From Ascaris suum (lineage: Eukaryota > Nematoda > Chromadorea > Rhabditida > Ascarididae), in contig JACCHR010000028.1 of the NCBI GenBank assembly GCA_013433145.1, positions 124,001 to 188,000 of the forward strand: 64,000 nt of DNA, given 5' to 3'. Positions 55,470 to 64,000 of this stretch are shown piece by piece. How positions within the stretch are numbered: the stretch's first letter is position 1; each line of letters begins with the position of its first letter. Position numbers and translations under genes: made by a program. The notes beneath the pieces were generated by a model. The model was not told where the DNA came from, did no database searches, and saw nothing but the letters and a program-made list of their open reading frames with translations.

Positions 55470-55876
55470 AGGACCTCAGAGGATGAATAGACGTGTGTGG
55501 GATCGGATGGAAGACCACCAAACCGGAGGGAGGGGGGAAGTAATATTGGTGTAATTCAATGCAGTTTCCCATGCTTGTCAATGAAAACCAAAAAGAACGA
55601 AGCGCATATCTAAATGTACAAACATGAGGTAAATTTTTGTGTTAAATAAAGGGAACTTCGTTTTTCACCAAATCGATGAAAAGATAAGAACTCTTCGTAA
55701 TACAGTCTCATTTAGCGACGACTTCCAAACAATAACATTTACCTGCTCTTTTTTGCAAAGGATCCGCGTTCTCTACATCGCTATATTACTACGTTAAATT
55801 ACACCAATATTGCCTGTTACTCCCGGCCTAGTATCTTCCATGAAACCCACACACTCTACTCATCCTCTGAGGTCCT
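55470..55876. mobile_element. Foldback/MITE-like element, unit 7
   Basis: Same element at the same offset in the unit. Confidence 0.6.
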
Positions 55877-57026
55877 GCTGACTGTGCAGCCGATTAGGAA
55901 AGCGTACTAAACAACGGAATAACAGCCAACCACATATCAATTCTTGCGATTAACGTCCAGTCGAAGGCAGTGATTCTTGCAAATGCGTCGCATGAACCTT
56001 ACTAGATAATGAAGACGACGTCGAGTGGGTGGGGAGATCGTCAACAGAACTAATGCGACGCACCAAATCAAATCTGATTCGTCCTCAGTCGCGATCCCTA
56101 AAAAGCATCATCAACACTCACCGTAAACTCTAAACGAATAGACGTTGAACCATTATAAGCAAAAAACAGGGACAATCTCCACCGCCAACTAAGTAATCTC
56201 CGAGTGACAAAAAATTTGGCAATTGAAATAAAACGACCCAGTAAACCGATGTACAAGAAAAGCAATCGAAAACAAAGCGAAGTCAAAAATAAGCCTCGGG
56301 CGGAAGGGATGTTAATGACAACGAACTGCCAAATTTCCGTTTTTCTAAGAAGTCACAAAATGCACTTCGGGAGCAGTTGAATGCTTTTCAACCGCCAGTG
56401 ACTACCTAATTAACAGCGGCATAAGTTATTCCCCTCCTAATTCTAGCAGAAGCGATAACCATCACCTCCCTATCAAAAAAATATATTTGAATTGCTTCCA
56501 ATGCAAAGCTGGAGCAATGCCATCCCACTGAATTTTCATGCAAAACCATAACTTACCTCTAAATTTAGCAAAAATATCCCAGAACTCTACATGAAATTAC
56601 CCTAGAAAACAGAATGTGAGGTGACCGGGAGGAAGGGGAACGGAACAAGCTAATAATCAAAAGAATCCTCATCAACGAATTTAAAGAGCTTGAACAACAC
56701 TGGATTTTGATCAACGGTGAGCTGCACTTCTGAAACATACGTTCCAAGACAATAACGGATTTAGAGTAATAAAAAATAGTGGCATAATAAACGACTTCAA
56801 GCAAATTCATAAGCACAACAACAAGACTGGGCAAAATTGTATAGATGCGACTCACAAGCAAATGCAAAAAAATCTCGCCCATCTGTCAACGTTTCAAATG
56901 AATAAACATAATAAACACAAGCCGGTAATGTCTTTCTTTCATATTTTTAAACCCTAATTTCTGTCATACTTCTCGAATATATTATCGAATTGAACATCAC
57001 CTAATCATTGTTATTTGATTTCAGAA

Positions 57027-58421
57027 TTAGAACTCCATGAAAGAAAAGAAAGAATTAGAAACCTGCAACAAGTGGGCTCAAGCCCAATCTCGGCGTTTTG
57101 AGAAGGGAAGAGGATGAAATTGAATAAACCCTATGTGGGGGTGTATTGGCTGTTTTTAACGTTGTCGCCGTCGTCAGCTCACATACTCGCTGCAGCAACT
57201 TTGGACTTCTGTAGAGTCCTGGAAGGCGCGCCAAAACCGACTCGTATTCCTTCACTTAAATTCAGATGATTAATTTTGCGTAATTGATGACAGCTGCTAG
57301 TGTTGAAGGATTGCAAAAGATAAGCAATGAAATTGCGTAACTTCTAGAAAACAGTAATGAGCCGTCAGCCCAACAAAGGTTTGCATATTCTTACGAAAAG
57401 ATTCTGCAGTCCATTTGCGTCACACCTTGTTTAATCAATTTGCTTCTCTCTAATCAAACTTTTGTGAGACGCATAATAGGTTTGTGTTGGGATCACTAAG
57501 GCTCAATGATTTCTGAGCCTCGACTGCGATTTTCGAACGTTCCAAAGGCATCTACAATGCTCTATCCCTCGCCCACACTATTGTTCTAAGGCCTCTCCAT
57601 CACCCAGCACAACTCATGCATTACAGATTTGCAACAATAAACTAGACCATGCCTTTCCCACATTTGGCACAGCGCATATCGAGCGGTGAGTCAACCTTCC
57701 CATTTGCTAAGAGACAACGCATGCCGAATCTTGATCAAAAATGATTCCATTCCGAATTCCTTCTAATTTGTTAAGAAATCATCTAAGCGCGAAAGCGTTA
57801 CTATCAAAGACTAACCAACTCGCTTTCGCCCACATTTATGAGCTCACATTTCAAGAGTGAGGTAAGCTTAGATGCCCGCCTTTTTCCACGACATCATGCA
57901 CATATAGACTGGAATCAACATCGAAAGCGATCCTATCCATAACTAACTAGCTTCAAGAGAAACAATGTACAACAAATGTTTGTATAAATCACAAGACGTA
58001 TAAATAAATAAGCACTGTTTCTAATAAAATACTAAACATACACATATTGTCGTCATTCCCTGGATGAATTGATCTGCGTGATCGTGTAAACGAAGACATA
58101 CCAGGTGAGCATGAAGTGCCATCTTCAGATTGCGAGTGAACACGACGCATAGATTGCATTGTGGCAACGCTACTCCGTGCAAATGAGGCTCTCATAAATG
58201 TGCATGGCGTCATTTCATAGTTCACCTGAAAATGATCCGCTGTGAGCAGTGCTTAAGACGCCCAAATCAAAAATTACAATTCTCTTTATGTAATGATTCG
58301 TCATCAATAAGCCTCGTGCACGTTTTTTCAAAGAATCGCCGTCGGTGAACACACAAAAAAAACAAAACAAAACCAGGAGAGCGATACTCTGTTTCATACG
58401 TCCACAAAAAATCACCTCCAT
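57027..58421 (-). CDS. Small secreted protein gene, unit 7 copy
   Basis: Exons identical to the unit 2 copy (shift 21,670). Confidence 0.5.
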
Positions 58422-59803
58422 ACCTGCGCAATCACCAAAATTCGTGGACAACGTTTAACATTACTGTTTCAATAAAACTGCAAGATTTCATATCCATATA
58501 CGGAATTTCGTAGTTCTCGACAGATTTCAAGAGGACAAAAGCCAAAGTTGCATCTAAAAACAGTATGTCGTCAGCAAAGAAATTCATCCACACACTTCAA
58601 GCAAATACCATTTCCATTTCCGCCGCCATTTTTATGGGTCATGCAAATTTTATGTACTACAGACATTTCTGATCATCATCTACCGTCTCTATCGAAGTTA
58701 CCGACCTGGTGACAGCTATTTCGTGCACTAAAAAGCTAAAAAAACCTGCCACGCAAATTTACCGCAACTACCTGAAGTTCATTCACAAAGTGATGAGGCA
58801 TCAAGTGCTTGCACCACATACGACTTCCCAATCAACTTTTTTCACAGCGCTACGACTCAACAAGAAATTTGTGGCATCTCGCAACAGTAATACTGATTAT
58901 GCACAAACCTGGCCTTAGAAATTAAACAATAAATAACAATGGCTTATCACATCGGACTCCACTATTATACTCTCCGAGAGACGTTCCAGCACCTAGAAGC
59001 AAAAATTTACAAATTAAAAAAAAATATTTCATCACAAAGTGCATGAGATAAGAATAAAGTAAACGCCTAAAGTGCCGATCTCGATCAGATATAATATCAC
59101 ATCCTTTCAAATACTCATATACAGGAAGGGCTAAATGCAATAAAAAGTAAAGAACGACATGTTTTCTCAAAAATGTCCAACAGCTCGGCAAATGAACAAA
59201 ACTTCACCATCCCAATGCATCATAGAATGATTCCTGTTCTTGCTTCACTACCACCAATCAAAACTTGCGAGACCATGCATATCACTGTTATGATGGTCTG
59301 CACATTCGTATCAAAAGTTATGGGCGCAAACATAGTCAAATCTAAAAGCCATACTACTTTTGTATCATATTGGTATTTCTTACTGAACTTCTCGTTCAAT
59401 TTCTTACTGAATAATACTTGGGACAATCCTTGCAGTTACTCTATTTTCTGATTTCACGTACGCATTTTAAACCAATCTATGTCACTAACCAATAAAGTTG
59501 CTGAAAAATATATGAAAACATGTTGCAAGTTGTTGAAAATGCTCTCAACTAAAACCAACTTAGTGCCGTAAAATAAAATCTCAAAGTTCAATTTATAAAT
59601 TAGCCTAAAACGTCACATCCCGTTTCTACAATCTTTTTTGACTTCTTTGCCTACTCACAGTCTTCAAAGCTTATAAAAGCGTTTATAGAAGCATGAGGTC
59701 ACTATATTCTGAAGAATCGAACTCGAACTTACGATGACTTCTACTTAGGACAATCAAGATTGTGATAAACACTTCATTACAAAGTGTACAGAACACTACC
59801 TGA

Positions 59804-60210
59804 AGGACCTCAGAGGATGAATAGACGTGTGTGGGATCGGATGGAAGACCACCAAACCGGAGGGAGGGGGGAAGTAATATTGGTGTAATTCAATGCAGTT
59901 TCCCATGCTTGTCAATGAAAACCAAAAAGAACGAAGCGCATATCTAAATGTACAAACATGAGGTAAATTTTTGTGTTAAATAAAGGGAACTTCGTTTTTC
60001 ACCAAATCGATGAAAAGATAAGAACTCTTCGTAATACAGTCTCATTTAGCGACGACTTCCAAACAATAACATTTACCTGCTCTTTTTTGCAAAGGATCCG
60101 CGTTCTCTACATCGCTATATTACTACGTTAAATTACACCAATATTGCCTGTTACTCCCGGCCTAGTATCTTCCATGAAACCCACACACTCTACTCATCCT
60201 CTGAGGTCCT
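59804..60210. mobile_element. Foldback/MITE-like element, unit 8
   Basis: Same element at the same offset in the unit. Confidence 0.6.
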
Positions 60211-61360
60211 GCTGACTGTGCAGCCGATTAGGAAAGCGTACTAAACAACGGAATAACAGCCAACCACATATCAATTCTCGCGATTAACGTCCAGTCGAAG
60301 GCAGTGATTCTTGCAAATGCGTCGCATGAACCTTACTAGATAATGAAGACGACGTCGAGTGGGTGGGGAGATCGTCAACAGAACTAATGCGACGCACCAA
60401 ATCAAATCTGATTCGTCCTCAGTCGCGATCCCTAAAAAGCATCATCAACACTCACCGTAAACTCTAAACGAATAGACGTTGAACCATTATAAGCAAAAAA
60501 CAGGGACAATCTCCACCGCCAACTAAGTAATCTCCGAGTGACAAAAAATTTGGCAATTGAAATAAAACGACCCAGTAAACCGATGTACAAGAAAAGCAAT
60601 CGAAAACAAAGCGAAGTCAAAAATAAGCCTCGGGCGGAAGGGATGTTAATGACAACGAACTGCCAAATTTCCGTTTTTCTAAGAAGTCACAAAATGCACT
60701 TCGGGAGCAGTTGAATGCTTTTCAACCGCCAGTGACTACCTAATTAACAGCGGCATAAGTTATTCCCCTCCTAATTCTAGCAGAAGCGATAACCATCACC
60801 TCCCTATCAAAAAAATATATTTGAATTGCTTCCAATGCAAAGCTGGAGCAATGCCATCCCACTGAATTTTCATGCAAAACCATAACTTACCTCTAAATTT
60901 AGCAAAAATATCCCAGAACTCTACATGAAATTACCCTAGAAAACAGAATGTGAGGTGACCGGGAGGAAGGGGAACGGAACAAGCTAATAATCAAAAGAAT
61001 CCTCATCAACGAATTTAAAGAGCTTGAACAACACTGGATTTTGATCAACGGTGAGCTGCACTTCTGAAACATACGTTCCAAGACAATAACGGATTTAGAG
61101 TAATAAAAAATAGTGGCATAATAAACGACTTCAAGCAAATTCATAAGCACAACAACAAGACTGGGCAAAATTGTATAGATGCGACTCACAAGCAAATGCA
61201 AAAAAATCTCGCCCATCTGTCAACGTTTCAAATGAATAAACATAATAAACACAAGCCGGTAATGTCTTTCTTTCATATTTTTAAACCCTAATTTCTGTCA
61301 TACTTCTCGAATATATTATCGAATTGAACATCACCTAATCATTGTTATTTGATTTCAGAA

Positions 61361-62755
61361 TTAGAACTCCATGAAAGAAAAGAAAGAATTAGAAACCTGC
61401 AACAAGTGGGCTCAAGCCCAATCTCGGCGTTTTGAGAAGGGAAGAGGATGAAATTGAATAAACCCTATGTGGGGGTGTATTGGCTGTTTTTAACGTTGTC
61501 GCCGTCGTCAGCTCACATACTCGCTGCAGCAACTTTGGACTTCTGTAGAGTCCTGGAAGGCGCGCCAAAACCGACTCGTATTCCTTCACTTAAATTCAGA
61601 TGATTAATTTTGCGTAATTGATGACAGCTGCTAGTGTTGAAGGATTGCAAAAGATAAGCAATGAAATTGCGTAACTTCTAGAAAACAGTAATGAGCCGTC
61701 AGCCCAACAAAGGTTTGCATATTCTTACGAAAAGATTCTGCAGTCCATTTGCGTCACACCTTGTTTAATCAATTTGCTTCTCTCTAATCAAACTTTTGTG
61801 AGACGCATAATAGGTTTGTGTTGGGATCACTAAGGCTCAATGATTTCTGAGCCTCGACTGCGATTTTCGAACGTTCCAAAGGCATCTACAATGCTCTATC
61901 CCTCGCCCACACTATTGTTCTAAGGCCTCTCCATCACCCAGCACAACTCATGCATTACAGATTTGCAACAATAAACTAGACCATGCCTTTCCCACATTTG
62001 GCACAGCGCATATCGAGCGGTGAGTCAACCTTCCCATTTGCTAAGAGACAACGCATGCCGAATCTTGATCAAAAATGATTCCATTCCGAATTCCTTCTAA
62101 TTTGTTAAGAAATCATCTAAGCGCGAAAGCGTTACTATCAAAGACTAACCAACTCGCTTTCGCCCACATTTATGAGCTCACATTTCAAGAGTGAGGTAAG
62201 CTTAGATGCCCGCCTTTTTCCACGACATCATGCACATATAGACTGGAATCAACATCGAAAGCGATCCTATCCATAACTAACTAGCTTCAAGAGAAACAAT
62301 GTACAACAAATGTTTGTATAAATCACAAGACGTATAAATAAATAAGCACTGTTTCTAATAAAATACTAAACATACACATATTGTCGTCATTCCCTGGATG
62401 AATTGATCTGCGTGATCGTGTAAACGAAGACATACCAGGTGAGCATGAAGTGCCATCTTCAGATTGCGAGTGAACACGACGCATAGATTGCATTGTGGCA
62501 ACGCTACTCCGTGCAAATGAGGCTCTCATAAATGTGCATGGCGTCATTTCATAGTTCACCTGAAAATGATCCGCTGTGAGCAGTGCTTAAGACGCCCAAA
62601 TCAAAAATTACAATTCTCTTTATGTAATGATTCGTCATCAATAAGCCTCGTGCACGTTTTTTCAAAGAATCGCCGTCGGTGAACACACAAAAAAAACAAA
62701 ACAAAACCAGGAGAGCGATACTCTGTTTCATACGTCCACAAAAAATCACCTCCAT
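61361..62755 (-). CDS. Small secreted protein gene, unit 8 copy
   Basis: Exons identical to the unit 2 copy (shift 26,004). Confidence 0.5.
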
Positions 62756-63868
62756 ACCTGCGCAATCACCAAAATTCGTGGACAACGTTTAACATTACTG
62801 TTTCAATAAAACTGCAAGATTTCATATCCATATACGGAATTTCGTAGTTCTCGACAGATTTCAAGAGGACAAAAGCCAAAGTTGCATCTAAAAACAGTAT
62901 GTCGTCAGCAAAGAAATTCATCCACACACTTCAAGCAAATACCATTTCCATTTCCGCCGCCATTTTTATGGGTCATGCAAATTTTATGTACTACAGACAT
63001 TTCTGATCATCATCTACCGTCTCTATCGAAGTTACCGACCTGGTGACAGCTATTTCGTGCACTAAAAAGCTAAAAAAACCTGCCACGCAAATTTACCGCA
63101 ACTACCTGAAGTTCATTCACAAAGTGATGAGGCATCAAGTGCTGGCACCACATACGACTTCCCAATCAACTTTTTTCACAGCGCTACGACTCAACAAGAA
63201 ATTTGTGGCATCTCGCAACAGTAATACTGATTATGCACAAACCTGGCCTTAGAAATTAAACAATAAATAACAATGGCTTATCACATCGGACTCCACTATT
63301 ATACTCTCCGAGAGACGTTCCAGCACCTAGAAGCAAAAATTTACAAATTAAAAAAAAATATTTCATCACAAAGTGCATGAGATAAGAATAAAGTAAACGC
63401 CTAAAGTGCCGATCTCGATCAGATATAATATCACATCCTTTCAAATACTCATATACAGGAAGGGCTAAATGCAATAAAAAGTAAAGAACGACATGTTTTC
63501 TCAAAAATGTCCAACAGCTCGGCAAATGAACAAAACTTCACCATCCCAATGCATCATAGAATGATTCCTGTTCTTGCTTCACTACCACCAATCAAAACTT
63601 GCGAGACCATGCATATCACTGTTATGATGGTCTGCACATTCGTATCAAAAGTTATGGGCGCAAACATAGTCAAATCTAAAAGCCATACTACTTTTGTATC
63701 ATATTGGTATTTCTTACTGAACTTCTCGTTCAATTTCTTACTGAATAATACTTGGGACAATCCTTGCAGTTACTCTATTTTCTGATTTCACGTACGCATT
63801 TTAAACCAATCTATGTCACTAACCAATAAAGTTGCTGAAAAATATATGAAAACATGTTGCAAGTTGTT

Positions 63869-64000
63869 GAAAATGCTCTCAACTAAAACCAACTTAGTGC
63901 CGTAAAATAAAATCTCAAAGTTCAATTTATAAATTAGCCTAAAACGTCACATCCCGTTTCTACAATCTTTTTTGACTTCTTTGCCTACTCACAGTCTTCA
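63869..64000. repeat. Array unit 9 (partial, cut by window end)
   Basis: First 132 bases of a further unit, matching units 2-8. Confidence 0.95.

Larger units (their letters stand above)
55201..59534. repeat. Array unit 7
   Basis: T at about 55944 and A at about 58562; no difference from units 5 and 6 noticed. Confidence 0.97.
59535..63868. repeat. Array unit 8
   Basis: C at about 60278 and A at about 62896, plus a private T-to-G change (GTGCTGGCACC) at about 63144. Confidence 0.97.
29196..64000. repeat. Tandem array of a 4,334-bp unit (8 complete copies plus 132 bp)
   Basis: The phrase GAAAATGCTCTCAACTAAAA recurs at 29196, 33531, 37865, 42199, 46533, 50867, 55201, 59535 and 63869. From 33531 on the spacing is exactly 4,334 bp, and the array continues past the window. 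Copies 2-8 are almost identical. The unit contains no rRNA, spliced-leader RNA or tRNA that I recognise. Each unit carries a candidate - strand secreted-protein gene and a foldback element. Confidence 0.97.

Noticed and set aside
29196..64000. 5S rRNA/spliced-leader or histone-type tandem cluster
   Set aside because: I found no SL1 exon sequence, 5S promoter elements, histone motifs or tRNA in the unit.

Overview
The window looks like genomic DNA from a rhabditid nematode, most likely a strongylid (hookworm-like) worm. Genes have many short exons with GT/AG introns of a hundred to several hundred bases, T-rich introns with TTTCAG-type acceptors, and candidate trans-splice acceptors just before start codons. 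Three conserved genes can be read on the + strand: ERH (enhancer of rudimentary homolog), MED8/mdt-8 (Mediator head subunit 8), and age-1, the catalytic p110 subunit of class I phosphoinositide 3-kinase in the insulin/DAF-2 pathway.

Layout. 1-2683 is a truncated copy of the age-1 5' half (end of the Ras-binding domain plus C2 exons), about 99.8% identical to 14762-17444. Order and spacing fit a direct duplication of a block of about 14.76 kb that carries ERH, MED8 and the 5' half of age-1; its junction is at 2683/2684, inside an age-1 intron. ERH lies at 6044-7649, MED8 at 10047-about 11802, and the full age-1 at about 13174-28403. age-1 covers the adaptor-binding, Ras-binding, C2, helical and kinase domains and ends in the AGE-1-like C-terminus. 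Several conserved kinase-region exons can be followed only by shifting frame by one base. At two sites, the P-loop and the catalytic DRH loop, an insertion and a deletion compensate each other. ERH is interrupted by a 39-base insertion with an in-frame TGA. This suggests either an under-polished long-read consensus or recent decay.

From 29196 to the right edge is a head-to-tail array of a 4,334-bp unit: eight complete copies and the start of a ninth. The units are nearly identical and differ at a few sites distributed as a mosaic. The base asymmetry flips at the array: the + strand becomes A-rich where the age-1 region was T-rich, which points to transcription from the - strand. Each unit contains a plausible spliced - strand gene for a small secreted protein of unknown family, and a foldback/MITE-like element of about 407 bp with imperfect terminal inverted repeats of about 85 bp.

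ERH and MED8 act in RNA processing and transcription and age-1 in insulin signalling. I see no functional link between them beyond shared orientation. The gaps of about 2.4 kb (ERH to MED8) and about 1.3 kb (MED8 to age-1) are longer than usual within a nematode operon. The amplified, apparently secreted - strand gene is the least explained item in the window.
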